The notes under the pieces: model-generated
Databases searched by the model: none
The model's input: the letters and a program-made list of their open reading frames with translations, nothing else
Told to the model about the DNA's origin: nothing
Shown here: piece by piece, positions 51,780 to 61,665 of the stretch
Position numbering within the stretch: the stretch's first letter is position 1
Layout of the letters: each line of letters begins with the position of its first letter
Source of the DNA: VBDM01 sp041496705
GTDB taxonomy: Bacteria; Pseudomonadota; Gammaproteobacteria; Burkholderiales; SG8-39
Direction of reading: 5' to 3'
Assembly: GCA_041496705.1 (NCBI GenBank)
Contig: JBGQFD010000004.1
Location: 1 to 64,000, forward strand
DNA: 64,000 nt
Position numbers and translations under genes: made by a program

Positions 51780-52622
51780 ATGACCTACAAGACCATTCTC
51801 GTGCATCTCGACCAGGGCGCGCGCGCGACCGAGCGCCTCGAGCCGGCGTTTCATCTCGCCGCAGCCTTCGATGCCCACCTCGTCGGCCTGTTCGCGTTGA
51901 GCGACCCGCGGATCCCCGCGTATGTCCTGGCGGAGGGCGGCGTGCCCTTGATCGAGGCGGGTCGGCGCCACCGGGCCGAGGCGGCGGCCGAGGCGAGAGC
52001 CGCGTTCGACACCGCAGCCGGCAGGAACCGGGGCATCAAGACCGAATGGCGAGCATCCGAAGGCGACGCGCTCGAGGTGATGCGCGTTTCGGCGCGCTAC
52101 GCGGACCTCGCGATCGTCGGCCAGCACGAGCGGGGCGCCAAACAGGACGACGGGCTGGCTCCGGAATTCGTCGAGGAATTCGTGTTGTCCGCCGGGCGCC
52201 CGGTGCTGGTGGTCCCCTATGCCGGACGCTTCGCAAAGCTCGGCAGCCGGGCCCTGGTTGCCTGGGACGCGGGACAGCAGGCGGCGCGGGCGGTGGTCGA
52301 CGCACTGCCGCTGCTTGCGCGCGCCGAGGAAGTGCAGGTGATGGTCTTCGATCCTGACAAGGGCCGGGCCGACCACGGAGACATCCCGGGAGCGGATATC
52401 GCTCTCTATCTCGCCCGCCACGGCGTCAAGGTACGTGTTTCGGAGCAACGCTGCGGAGACGAGAAGATCGGCGAGCAGATGCTGTCGCGAGCAGCCGACA
52501 TGGGCGCCGACTTCATCGTAATGGGGGCATACGGACACTCGCGCGTTCGCGAGCTGGTGCTCGGGGGCGTGACGCGAACCCTGCTCGAGTCGATGACCGC
52601 GCCGGTGCTGATGTCGCATTGA
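51780..52622 (+). CDS. Universal stress protein with two UspA modules
   Basis: 280 residues. First module at about 1-145 (YKTILVHLDQGA start, GRPVLVVPYAG end), second at about 150-280. The second has the ATP-binding-type loop MGAYGHSRVRELVLGG; the first lacks it. Tandem UspA proteins of this kind are common in FNR/ANR stress regulons. GAGGG precedes the ATG. Confidence 0.9.
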   Translation: MTYKTILVHLDQGARATERLEPAFHLAAAFDAHLVGLFALSDPRIPAYVLAEGGVPLIEAGRRHRAEAAAEARAAFDTAAGRNRGIKTEWRASEGDALEVMRVSARYADLAIVGQHERGAKQDDGLAPEFVEEFVLSAGRPVLVVPYAGRFAKLGSRALVAWDAGQQAARAVVDALPLLARAEEVQVMVFDPDKGRADHGDIPGADIALYLARHGVKVRVSEQRCGDEKIGEQMLSRAADMGADFIVMGAYGHSRVRELVLGGVTRTLLESMTAPVLMSH

Positions 52623-52649
52623 GCGGGTCGTGGTCCGGGCAGGCCCGTG

Positions 52650-52952
52650 TCACATGCCGAGTATTCGTCCGATCTCGGCGATGTACTGGCTCGCCTTGAA
52701 GCCATCGGCGACCGCGGTCTCCAGGCCCCTCTCGATCGCCTGGCGCATGTCGTGCAGCCCCTCCCTCACCCAGTGGTGCCTGCGGATCGGGGAATTGAGC
52801 ACGTTCTTGAGGGTCTCCACTTCGTCCTGGAGCAACTGAACGTCGCTGGAGCCGCCGCGGACCTTGCCGAGGTCGCGCTCGAGCGCGTGGATCAGCTTCT
52901 CGACGGCAGCGAAATCGATTTCCCGCGATGTCTCCTTCTGGTTCCTTGTCAT
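52650..52952 (-). CDS. Small coiled-coil protein of unknown function
   Basis: 100 residues, helical and charged (EIDFAAVEKLIHALERDLGK), with no signal peptide. ATG at 52952 with GGAGA upstream. The frame extends upstream to 53096 over the ABC ATPase gene end without support. It is 61 bases downstream of the ABC exporter operon and could be its last gene. Confidence 0.6.
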   Translation of the reverse strand: MTRNQKETSREIDFAAVEKLIHALERDLGKVRGGSSDVQLLQDEVETLKNVLNSPIRRHHWVREGLHDMRQAIERGLETAVADGFKASQYIAEIGRILGM

Positions 52953-53013
52953 GAGAAATTCTCCAAATGGTCGAAAATCGACACGGCGCGCGCGGCGGAC
53001 CCGACTGAGGCGG

Positions 53014-53772
53014 TCATGCCCCCGCGCTTTCAGAAAAGGCGGCTCCGCTGCGTCGGACCACGTTCGCGTTCGCGCGGTCGGAAACGGTGCGGCCATCGAC
53101 GAGCTCGACGATGCGGTCGCAGCGCTGCGCGAGACGCGGGTCGTGGGTCACTATGAGGAAGGTCGTGCCGCTCGCTTCGTTGACCGCGCGCAGCACGTCG
53201 AACACGCTATCCGCAGACTTGGTGTCGAGATTGCCGGAAGGCTCATCCGCCAGCACGAGCGCGGGTTTCATGGCGAGGGCCCGGGCAATCGCGACGCGCT
53301 GCTGCTGTCCGCCGGAGATTTCGGTCGCCTTGTTGTTGCGCCATGGCGTGAGGCCCACCTTGTCGAGAAGCTCGGCGGCAGTATGGCGCATTTCATCGTC
53401 GGGCCGCCCGCGCGCAGCGAGGATGGGCATCATCACGTTCTCGAGCGCGGTAAACGCCGGCAGCAGGTAGTGGTACTGGAACACGAAGCCGATGCTGCCG
53501 CCGCGCAGCCGCGTCAGATCGGCTTCCCGCAGGCCGCTGGTGTCCCGCCCCTCGATGAAAAGCCGTCCGCCGGTGGGCCGGTCGAGCAGGCCGATGAGGT
53601 TGAGCAGTGTGGTCTTGCCCGAGCCGGACGGGCCGATGAGCGCGGCAAATTCGCCGCGCCCGACCCGCAGGTCGATTCCGTGCAGCACTTCCGTCTCCAC
53701 GGACGTGCCCACGCCGTAGGACTTGCGCAGCCCTTCGAGGCGCAGGGTATCGGTCGGTCGGATCTCAGCCAC
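53014..53772 (-). CDS. ABC transporter ATP-binding protein (MacB/LolD type)
   Basis: 252 residues. Walker A GPSGSGKTT near residue 47, signature SGGQQQR, Walker B ALVLADEP, H-loop VTHDPR. Powers a permease of the FtsX/MacB type encoded just upstream; the GTG start lies inside the end of the permease gene (eight-base overlap). With the HlyD-like gene it makes a three-part export system for an unknown substrate. Confidence 0.93.
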   Translation of the reverse strand: MAEIRPTDTLRLEGLRKSYGVGTSVETEVLHGIDLRVGRGEFAALIGPSGSGKTTLLNLIGLLDRPTGGRLFIEGRDTSGLREADLTRLRGGSIGFVFQYHYLLPAFTALENVMMPILAARGRPDDEMRHTAAELLDKVGLTPWRNNKATEISGGQQQRVAIARALAMKPALVLADEPSGNLDTKSADSVFDVLRAVNEASGTTFLIVTHDPRLAQRCDRIVELVDGRTVSDRANANVVRRSGAAFSESAGA

Positions 53773-54991
53773 GAATCGCCACCACCGGATCGAGCTTCGC
53801 CGCGCGCCGCGCGGGAATCACCGCGGCCAAGGTCCCCACTAGCGTCGCGCCGGCTGCCGCGAGTACGAACAACGACGGCTCGACGTCGATGATGAAAATC
53901 GGTGTCCCGTCGGGATTCTTCGCCGCGCCGCGCCACACCGCCAGAAACGCCCAGCCGAGCGCGGAGCCGAACAGCGAACCGACCAAGCCCATCGCCGCGC
54001 CCTGCAGGAGAAACAGGCGCAGCACCTGCGCGCGCGAGGTGCCCATCGCCCTCAGAATGCCGATCTCCTTCGACTTTTGCACTACCGACACGACCAGCAC
54101 GCTGGCGATGCCGAGCGCAGCCGTGAGGCCGACGAAAAAGCGAATCAGCGTATTGGAAAGCGTCTGCGCAGCCATGGCAGTGAAGAATTGCGCATTGGTC
54201 TTGATCCAGCTGTCGGCTTCGAGATCCGTCTCGGCCTGAATCGCCTGCGCAATCGTCTCTGCGGCAAACGGGTCCTCAACCTTGATCTCGATGCTGGACA
54301 CTCCGCCGACCAGATTCATGAGATTTTGTGCGCCGCGCAGGCCGATGTAGACGTTGCGCTCGTTCACTCCCTTGTTTCCGAAATCGAAGAGGGCCGTAAC
54401 GCTGAGCGTCTCCGACGCACCGGTGGGGCTGGTCAATCGCACTTTGTCGCCGACGTTCGCGCCCAGATCTTTCGCTAGCTCGATGCCGATGACGATGTCG
54501 GAGGTCGCGACGGACAGCCTTCCAGCGACGATCTTGTCGGCAAGCGCGATGACCCTAACGTAACTCTCGACCTCGACGCCGGTAATGGTGACCGCCTTGT
54601 TCGCGTCTCCGCGCAGCGCGAAGCCCGGACCGGAGACAACGGGCGTGGCCGCGATCACACCCGGCAGGCGTTCGATCTGTGCACGCACCTTCTGCCATTG
54701 GTCGATGGAGCGCAGTTGCTGCGACCTCGGCTGCACCAGTGCGGCGATCTGCGCTTTCTCGTCCTTGCGCTGCGGGCGGGCCACCTGTTCAGGAGGCACG
54801 ACGACGATGGGCGCCATGTAGTTCAAGGTACGGCGAATGATGTTCGATTGCAGGCCGGCGACCAGCGCCGACATGAATACGATCACGCCGACGCCGAGCG
54901 CGACCCCGAGAATGATGAGCAGCGTCTGGGCCGAACCCTCGCGCATGAAGCGCATCGCGGCGATCCACTCGAAAGGTGCCAGGCGGTTCAC
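53765..54991 (-). CDS. ABC transporter permease (FtsX/MacB-like)
   Basis: 408 residues. One N-terminal helix (about 22-45), a large periplasmic MacB-PCD-type domain (about 46-270) and three C-terminal helices (about 280-310, 330-355, 375-398). KSKEIGILRAMGTSRAQV between helices is typical of FtsX. It ends IPARRAAKLDPVVAIRG. The ATG overlaps the stop of the upstream membrane-fusion gene in ATGA. Confidence 0.93.
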   Translation of the reverse strand: MNRLAPFEWIAAMRFMREGSAQTLLIILGVALGVGVIVFMSALVAGLQSNIIRRTLNYMAPIVVVPPEQVARPQRKDEKAQIAALVQPRSQQLRSIDQWQKVRAQIERLPGVIAATPVVSGPGFALRGDANKAVTITGVEVESYVRVIALADKIVAGRLSVATSDIVIGIELAKDLGANVGDKVRLTSPTGASETLSVTALFDFGNKGVNERNVYIGLRGAQNLMNLVGGVSSIEIKVEDPFAAETIAQAIQAETDLEADSWIKTNAQFFTAMAAQTLSNTLIRFFVGLTAALGIASVLVVSVVQKSKEIGILRAMGTSRAQVLRLFLLQGAAMGLVGSLFGSALGWAFLAVWRGAAKNPDGTPIFIIDVEPSLFVLAAAGATLVGTLAAVIPARRAAKLDPVVAIRG

Positions 54992-56235
54992 TTGGGTCCA
55001 CTCGCCGGTGCGACCGGCCTCACGCGCTGTCCCGCCTTGACGAGCGCGTTGGTCGCTGGAATCAAATCGTCTCCGGGCTCGACGCCTTCCAGTATCTCGA
55101 CGCGCCCGTCACCGCGCAGGCCGAGCTTCACCGGTTGGCGCACGACACGGAACCCGCGAATCGCGAGAACCCAGGGCTCCTGCCCGGTGGCGTCGCGCAC
55201 GGTCTCCGTCGGAACAATCACGGTGTTGTCGCGGCGCGCCACCTCGATGTCCACCGAGACGGTCATGTCCTGGCGCAGATACGCCGGCGGATCGGGCACC
55301 TTGAGCTTGACTTCCACGGAGCCGCGCACCGGGTCGATGCCCGGGTTGATATAGACGAGCTCTGCCGCGAACCGCTGACCAGGAAAGGCGTCTGCGGAGC
55401 CGAGCGCTTTTTGACCTAACGCGAGCCGCGCGAGCTGGCGCTCGTCGATCTGCACGACGACCTGGGTTTCCCCGGCGGGAGCAAGCACCATCAGCTCTTT
55501 GCCCGCCTGCGCGACGTTGCCCGGCTCGATGCTCCGTCCGATGAGGACGCCGTCGACCGGCGCCCGTATCATCGTTTGTTCGAGCTTCACCTGAGCTGCG
55601 CGCAGGTTTGCCTGCGCCTGCTCGAGGGCGGTCTGCGCCAGGGCATAGTCGCTACCCGAAGGACCGTTGGTCTGCACTTGCAGGCGCGCCGCGCGAAGCT
55701 GGCTGTCGGCCACATCGAGGTTGCGCTTCGCGTCGTCGAGCTGTGACTGGCCGACGAATCCTTTTTCGCGCAGCGACAGCGAGCGCTCGTAAGCCTGGCG
55801 TGCCTGCACCGCGTTGGCCTGCGCTTGCACGAAAGACTGCTCCGCTGCGGGCAGAGTCACTTCGCGCAGCTGGCGCAGTTTCGCATCGGCCTGGGCGACG
55901 CTTGCCTGTGCTTGCGCCAGCGCGGCGCGCTCATCCCGGTCGTCGAGCTGGATCAGGACGTCTCCGCGGTGCACGCCCTGGCCTTCGTTCACCGGAATGC
56001 GCGCCGCTCGCTCGGTGATCACGGCTCCGATAGAAACGCGCTGCGGAGTCATGATGCGTCCGCTCGCGACGACCGTCTGTACCAAGTCGCTGCGCACCGC
56101 CTCGTAGGCTTCCACCGGCTTGCCCAGAATCACGTCGCGCGAGGCAAAACCCGCCGCTGCCAGAACAACCAGAGCGAGCAGAATGCGCCACAGCCAGCGG
56201 CCATATTGCAGGATGTAATTCGAGTCCAGAGGCAT
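54988..56235 (-). CDS. Periplasmic adaptor (membrane-fusion) protein, HlyD/MacA type
   Basis: 415 residues. One N-terminal membrane anchor (about 12-30), a lipoyl/barrel-sandwich section, an alpha-hairpin at about 95-190 rich in Gln and Ala, and beta-barrel domains to the C-terminus. Links the inner-membrane ABC pump to an outer-membrane channel, which is not in the window. First gene of the exporter operon; an FNR-type box lies 72 bases upstream of the ATG at 56235. A longer start at 56304 is less likely. Confidence 0.9.
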   Translation of the reverse strand: MPLDSNYILQYGRWLWRILLALVVLAAAGFASRDVILGKPVEAYEAVRSDLVQTVVASGRIMTPQRVSIGAVITERAARIPVNEGQGVHRGDVLIQLDDRDERAALAQAQASVAQADAKLRQLREVTLPAAEQSFVQAQANAVQARQAYERSLSLREKGFVGQSQLDDAKRNLDVADSQLRAARLQVQTNGPSGSDYALAQTALEQAQANLRAAQVKLEQTMIRAPVDGVLIGRSIEPGNVAQAGKELMVLAPAGETQVVVQIDERQLARLALGQKALGSADAFPGQRFAAELVYINPGIDPVRGSVEVKLKVPDPPAYLRQDMTVSVDIEVARRDNTVIVPTETVRDATGQEPWVLAIRGFRVVRQPVKLGLRGDGRVEILEGVEPGDDLIPATNALVKAGQRVRPVAPASGPK

Positions 56236-56306
56236 CGTTACCGGGTCTTGAGGGCAGGCGGGTGCGGCGCCTTCCACCCATGCTATTGGCAGCTGCGCAG
56301 GCACGG

Positions 56307-56320
56307 TTGACCTAGATCAA
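56307..56320. promoter_or_regulatory. FNR-type box upstream of the ABC export operon
   Basis: TTGACCTAGATCAA, the copy closest to the classical TTGAT-N4-ATCAA. Centred 78 bases before the adaptor ATG; class II activation would give a leader of about 37 bases. Confidence 0.68.
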
Positions 56321-56407
56321 GCCATCCGTACTCCCGGTCCGGCTCGAGAACGAGCCGCGAGAGCGGCACGAAAGACTCGAGGCCGATCCGGCGCTGTCTG
56401 CCCCGGT

Positions 56408-59134
56408 CTAGACGACGCCGCGACGCGCGGCCAGGTCGAGCGTGGCGCGCCTCATGACTGCATCGTCCGGATGATCCGAAATCTCAAATCCGAGTTTCTT
56501 GCACAAGCCGAGCATCGCCTGGTTTCCCGCGAGGACATGGCCCACCATCGTGCGCAGCCCGCGCCAGCGCGCGACTTCGATCAGGCGCTCGAGCATGCGC
56601 CGCCCCAGGCCCTTGCACTGCCAGGCGTCCGCGACCACGACGGCGAATTCGCAGGTCTGCCAGTCCGGGTTCGTGGCGTAACGGGCAACTGCGATCTCCA
56701 CCTCGCGTCCGCCTTCCTCGCGCACCGCGACGAAAGCCATGTCGCGGTCGTAGTCGATCTGCGTGAAGCGCGCGAGCATCGCCGGGGTGAGCTCGCGCAC
56801 CGTGTTCATGAAGCGGAAGTATCGGCTGTTCTCCGACAAGCTTCGAACGAACTCCTGCTCCAGGTCGGCGTCCTCTGGTCGGATCGGGCGCAGCAGGACG
56901 GAGCTGCCGTCGGCGAGGGGCCAGGTCGTCACCAGGTCCTCCGGATAGGGATGGATCGCCAGGTGGGTATAGCGGCTGCGCATCGGCCGCGGGTCGCGCA
57001 CGACGATGCGTGCGTCGACGGCCACTGCGCCATTTTCGTCGACGATCAGGGGATTGATGTCGAGCGCCTCGATCCCGGGAAGCTCGCAGACGATTTCCGA
57101 GACGCGCAGCAGCACCGATTCCAGGGCCTGCATGTCGACGGCAGGCAGGTTGCGGAATGCGCCCAGCAGCCGCGAGACGCGTGTGTTTTGCACCAGGTCG
57201 GCCACGAGGAACGCGTTCAGCGGCGGCAGGGCTACGGCGCGGTCGCGGTGCACTTCCACCGCCGTGCCGCCCGCGCCGAAGCTGATCGCCGGGCCGAACA
57301 CGCTATCGCGTATGACGCCGATCATGAGCTCGCGCCCGTTCGGGCGCACGATCATAGGTTCGATGGTGACGCCGTTCAAGCGCGCGCCGGGCTGCTTGCG
57401 GCCGACGGCCTCGAGCATTTCCTGATAGGCCGAGCGCACCGCGGCGGCGTCGTTCAGGTTGAGGCGCACGCCGCCGACGTCGCTCTTGTGGGTGATGTCG
57501 GGCGAGTCGATCTTCATGGCGACCGGAAAGCCGATCTCCTGCGCCATCAGCATCGTCTCGTGCGGTGAGCGCGCGAGGACCGTGCGCGCGATCGGGATGT
57601 GGAACGCCGCGAGCAAGGCCTTGGACTCGGTTTCGCTCAGGAGATTGCGCCGTTCCGAGAGCACCGCGTCGATGACGAGCTGCGCTCCCTCCCGGTCCGG
57701 GGGGGCGTGGTGTGCCAGCGGCCCCGGGGTCTGCAGCAAGGCCCGCTGGTTGCGGTAGAACGCGGCGAGGTGGGCGAACATCTCCACCGCCGGATCGGGC
57801 GTACGAAAGACGGGAATGCGGGCCTCCTGCAGGAGCTTCCTGCCGACCCCGACGCTCGCCTCGCCCATCCAGCAGGCGATCATCGGCTTGGACGCTTCGC
57901 GCGCCGTTTCCGCGACCACGCGCGCAATCTCTCCGGCATCGGTCATCGCTTGCGGGGTCAGTATAGCGAGCACGCCGTCGACGCCGTCGTCGGCGAGGCA
58001 GGCGGACACGGCGGCCCGGTAGCGGGCGCTGTCGGCGTCGCCAATGAGGTCAATGGGATTGCCGTGCGACCAGTTGGCGGGCAGGGCGTGCCGCAGGGAT
58101 TCGATCGTCGCAGGGGAAAGTTCGGCAAGCGCAAGCCCGAGGTCGGCGGCGCGGTCGGCGGCCATCACGCCTGGGCCGCCGCCGTTGGTGATCACCGCGA
58201 GCCGGTTGCCGCGGGGCCGGATGCGCGAGGCGAGCGCCTGCGCCGCCGCCACCAGCTGTCCTATCGTGGTGACGCGCACCACCCCGGCGCGCCTCACCGC
58301 CGCATCGAACACGTCGTCGGCCCCGACGATCGCCCCGGTGTGCGAGACTGCGGCGCGCGATCCCGCCGGATGCCTGCCAACCTTCATGACGATCACCGGC
58401 TTGACGCGCGCTGCCGCGCGCAGGCTCGAGAGGAATCTCCGCGCGTCGCGTATTCCCTCGATGTACAGGAGAATGTGCTCGGTCTTCGCGTCGTTCGCCA
58501 GATAGTCGATGATCTCGCCGAAGTCGATGTCACCCGAGCTCCCTAGCGACACCACGCTGGAGAATCCGATCGCGTTGGGCGCCGCCCAGTCGAGCATCGC
58601 CGCGCATACCGCTCCGGACTGGGAGACGAGGCCGAGCGATCCCGCGCGCGCGGACCCGCGCGCGAAAGTCGCGTTCAGGCCGATCTCGGGCCGCAGGATG
58701 CCCAGACAATTCGGGCCGACGAGCCGCAGGCCGTGGCGCCGCGCGTTGTCGAGCAGGGCGCGCTCAAGCTTGGCGCCCTCGGGTCCGGCCTCGCCGAAGC
58801 CGGCGGTAATCACCACCGCGGCGCGCACTCCGGCGCGCCCGCATTCCTCGATGATTCCGGGCACGGTACGCGCGGGCGTGGCTATGACCGCGAGATCGAC
58901 CGGTTTTGGCAGCGCGTTGACCGAGGCGTAGCACGGAACACCGCGTACCTTGGCGTACTTCGGGTTCACTGCATAGAGCGCTCCCCGGAAGCCCGAGGCG
59001 AGCATGTTGGCAATGAGGACCGTGCCGACCTTGCCTTCGGTTTCGCTCGCGCCGACGATCGCGACCGACGCCGGCTCGAAGAGCGGCGTGAGGTAATGGT
59101 GATTCGAGGTGTCTTTCGCGACGTCCGCGTTCAT
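56408..59134 (-). CDS. Pat-type acyl-CoA synthetase (ADP-forming)-like protein with GNAT acetyltransferase domain
   Basis: 908 residues. CoA-binding and ligase domains of the ADP-forming acetyl-CoA synthetase type (about 15-470: PASVAIVGASETEGK, VSQSGAVCAAML, NGGGPGVMAADRAA). An ATP-grasp domain (about 490-710) has ITHKSDVGGV. The C-terminal GNAT domain (about 740-900) has the CoA loop QCKGLGRRMLERL. Such proteins (Pat/PatZ) acetylate lysines of acetyl-CoA synthetase and other enzymes; some relatives keep synthetase activity. Its ATG overlaps the stop of the P-type ATPase gene (ATGA), so the two are translationally coupled. Confidence 0.92.
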   Translation of the reverse strand: MNADVAKDTSNHHYLTPLFEPASVAIVGASETEGKVGTVLIANMLASGFRGALYAVNPKYAKVRGVPCYASVNALPKPVDLAVIATPARTVPGIIEECGRAGVRAAVVITAGFGEAGPEGAKLERALLDNARRHGLRLVGPNCLGILRPEIGLNATFARGSARAGSLGLVSQSGAVCAAMLDWAAPNAIGFSSVVSLGSSGDIDFGEIIDYLANDAKTEHILLYIEGIRDARRFLSSLRAAARVKPVIVMKVGRHPAGSRAAVSHTGAIVGADDVFDAAVRRAGVVRVTTIGQLVAAAQALASRIRPRGNRLAVITNGGGPGVMAADRAADLGLALAELSPATIESLRHALPANWSHGNPIDLIGDADSARYRAAVSACLADDGVDGVLAILTPQAMTDAGEIARVVAETAREASKPMIACWMGEASVGVGRKLLQEARIPVFRTPDPAVEMFAHLAAFYRNQRALLQTPGPLAHHAPPDREGAQLVIDAVLSERRNLLSETESKALLAAFHIPIARTVLARSPHETMLMAQEIGFPVAMKIDSPDITHKSDVGGVRLNLNDAAAVRSAYQEMLEAVGRKQPGARLNGVTIEPMIVRPNGRELMIGVIRDSVFGPAISFGAGGTAVEVHRDRAVALPPLNAFLVADLVQNTRVSRLLGAFRNLPAVDMQALESVLLRVSEIVCELPGIEALDINPLIVDENGAVAVDARIVVRDPRPMRSRYTHLAIHPYPEDLVTTWPLADGSSVLLRPIRPEDADLEQEFVRSLSENSRYFRFMNTVRELTPAMLARFTQIDYDRDMAFVAVREEGGREVEIAVARYATNPDWQTCEFAVVVADAWQCKGLGRRMLERLIEVARWRGLRTMVGHVLAGNQAMLGLCKKLGFEISDHPDDAVMRRATLDLAARRGVV

Positions 59135-61665
59135 GAGGTTTCCGCGCGACGATATCTTGCCGCGTACAATTTCCACAACTCGCTCCCTAGTATGCCTGCG
59201 ATCCCGACGGCGAGGGCGATTCCGACATCGACTGCACCGAGCGGAGCGAACCGGAACACGGCGGCCACCGCAGGCGCATAGAGAGTGAGGGCGAGCGCGG
59301 CAACCGCACCGATGGTCATCCACCACAGCATCGGATTGGACCGGCCGAGCGTGACGAGGATCGGCTGGGATTGCGAGCGATTGGCGAAGATCAGGGCCAG
59401 GTTGCCGAACAGGATTGCCGCGAAGCCGAGCGAGCGCACCTCCTCGTCGGTCCGTCCCGCCGAAATGGCCCATCCGTAGAGAAGCACGACGGCGATGAGC
59501 GCCGTCGCCCCGAGGGCAAGGCTCCCTGCGAGCATCGTGCCGCTGAAGAGCGGCTGGCGCGGATCACGCGGGGGTCGCCGCATCGCTTCGCGGTCCCCGG
59601 CTTCCGCCTCGAATACCACCGAGCAGGCGGGATCGATCAGGAATTCCAGAAACACGACGTGCACGGGATAGATCATGACCGGCCCAGCCATCGCGAGCGG
59701 CAGGAAAGCCATGCCCGCGATCGGCACGTGCACCGAAAGCAGGTAGCACATTGCGTTGCGGATATTGTCGTAGATGCGCCGTCCGAGCCGTACCGTGTCC
59801 ACGACCGCACCGAATTCGTCGCGCAACAAAACGAGCGAAGCCGCTTCGCGTGCCACATCGGTGCCCCGGCTTCCCATGGCCACGCCGATGTGCGCCGCGC
59901 GCAGGGCCGGAGCGTCGTTCACGCCGTCGCCGGTCATGGCGACGACTTCCCCCGACGCTTTCAGCGCCGTGACCAGACGCAGCTTCTGTTCGGGCAGCAC
60001 GCGGGCGAATACATCGACTCGTCGCACCGCCAGCGCCAGCTCGGCGTCGGCCAGCGTTTCCAGTTCCGCGCCGGTCAGCATTCCGCCTTCGGTGCGGATG
60101 CCGGCTTCGCGGGCGATGGCGAGTGCCGTTCCGCCATGGTCCCCGGTGATCATGACGACCCTGATGCCCGCGCGCCGGCACTCCGCGACGGCGGCCGGCA
60201 CCACAGGCCGCAGCGGATCGGCGAGAGCGACGAAACCGAGCCAGCGAAACGCAAAGGCGCGAGGGTCCGCCGGCCACGCCTTCTCGTCCCACTGCGCGCA
60301 GGCCACGCCCAGAACCCGCATCCCGCGCGCCGCGGCAAGGCCCGCCTGCGCGAGCAGCTCTTGACCCCTCGTCGCATCGATCCTGCAGGCGGCGACAATC
60401 GTCTCGGGCGCACCCTTGAGCGCGACCACCGCGCGGCCTTCGGCATCCCGCCACGCGTGGCAGACCGCGAGGAAAGCTTCGTTCAGCGAGTAATCGCGGT
60501 CGAGCCGCCAGGCGGCCCGCCAGGCGTCGGCTTCTGGCGCGTGGCGCGATGCAGCCGCGAGAACCGCGTTCTCCATCGGATCGAAGGGCGCGAGCTCGCT
60601 CGCCAGCGCGGCGTGGGAAAGAACCTCGCGGGCCCCGCGGGAGAGCGGTGTGTCGGGTGCGGGGCTGATCCAGCCTTCAGCGGCGAAAATCTCTTTCACC
60701 GCCATGCGGTTCTCGGTGAGCGTTCCGGTCTTGTCCACGCACAGGACGGTCGCCGCGCCGAGCATCTCGATCGCCGGCATGCGCCGGGTCAGCACGCCGC
60801 GGCGCGCGATTCGCCAGGCCCCGAGCGCAAGAAACACGGTCAGGACCACCGGGAATTCCTCGGGGATGATCGCCATCGCGAGCGTCAGCCCGGCGAGAAC
60901 GCTCTCGACCCAGCCGTGGTCCAGCGCGAGGTGAAACAAGGCGACGAGCGCGCTCAAGGCCACGGCAAACGCAGCCACGACCCTGACGATCTTCGCCGTT
61001 TCACGCTCGAGCATGGTTCTCTCGGGTTCGATCTCGCCCAGCGCGCGGCCGATCCTGCCGAGCTCGCTGCGCGCGCCGGTGGCCACGACCTCGGCATAGC
61101 CGTGCCCCTTGACGACCAGCGTGCCGGAAAACACTTTGCCCGCCTGTGCCGATGCGTCTCCGACTGTCAGGCGTTTCTCCGCGGCAAGCGATTCGCCGGT
61201 GAGCAAGGACTCGTCCACCATCAGGTTGCTGGTCGCGAACAGGTCCGCGTCGGCTGCGACGCGATCGCCTTCGGAGAGAACCAGCACGTCGCCGCGCACC
61301 ACGTCCGTCCCCGCGATGCGGCTCTGGCGGCCGTCGCGAACCACCAGAGCGCGCGGGCTCGACAGATCGCGCAGCGCTTCGAGCGCGCGCTCGGTCCTGT
61401 GTCTCTGCACCACGGTTATCCCGATGACGACCAGAAGCGAAGCGCCGAGAATCAGGGCTTCGATGACATCGCCGATCAGCAGATAAATTCCGGTTGCGGC
61501 GCACAGCAGGAGGAACATCGGCTCGCTCAGCACCTCGAGCACGAGGTCCGCCAGGCCCGCGCGCTTTGCGGCGGGCAGGGTGTTCGGGCCTTCTTTTGCA
61601 CGACGTCGAGAGGCTTCGGCGGCTGACAGGCCTCGCAAACGCGTCGATGGCAAGGGTTCTATCAA
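59131..61665 (-). CDS. P-type II cation-transporting ATPase
   Basis: 844 residues. TGES loop at 156-159, M4 motif PEEFP at 268-272, phosphorylation site D311 in CVDKTGTLTEN, hinge TGDGVNDAPALR. The PEEFP motif and layout place it near calcium or proton pumps (type IIA/III-like), but the transport ligands cannot be settled by eye. The start is TTG at 61665 by the conserved N-terminus. An FNR-type box lies 65 bases upstream. Co-operonic with the Pat-like gene. Confidence 0.92.
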   Translation of the reverse strand: MIEPLPSTRLRGLSAAEASRRRAKEGPNTLPAAKRAGLADLVLEVLSEPMFLLLCAATGIYLLIGDVIEALILGASLLVVIGITVVQRHRTERALEALRDLSSPRALVVRDGRQSRIAGTDVVRGDVLVLSEGDRVAADADLFATSNLMVDESLLTGESLAAEKRLTVGDASAQAGKVFSGTLVVKGHGYAEVVATGARSELGRIGRALGEIEPERTMLERETAKIVRVVAAFAVALSALVALFHLALDHGWVESVLAGLTLAMAIIPEEFPVVLTVFLALGAWRIARRGVLTRRMPAIEMLGAATVLCVDKTGTLTENRMAVKEIFAAEGWISPAPDTPLSRGAREVLSHAALASELAPFDPMENAVLAAASRHAPEADAWRAAWRLDRDYSLNEAFLAVCHAWRDAEGRAVVALKGAPETIVAACRIDATRGQELLAQAGLAAARGMRVLGVACAQWDEKAWPADPRAFAFRWLGFVALADPLRPVVPAAVAECRRAGIRVVMITGDHGGTALAIAREAGIRTEGGMLTGAELETLADAELALAVRRVDVFARVLPEQKLRLVTALKASGEVVAMTGDGVNDAPALRAAHIGVAMGSRGTDVAREAASLVLLRDEFGAVVDTVRLGRRIYDNIRNAMCYLLSVHVPIAGMAFLPLAMAGPVMIYPVHVVFLEFLIDPACSVVFEAEAGDREAMRRPPRDPRQPLFSGTMLAGSLALGATALIAVVLLYGWAISAGRTDEEVRSLGFAAILFGNLALIFANRSQSQPILVTLGRSNPMLWWMTIGAVAALALTLYAPAVAAVFRFAPLGAVDVGIALAVGIAGILGSELWKLYAARYRRAETS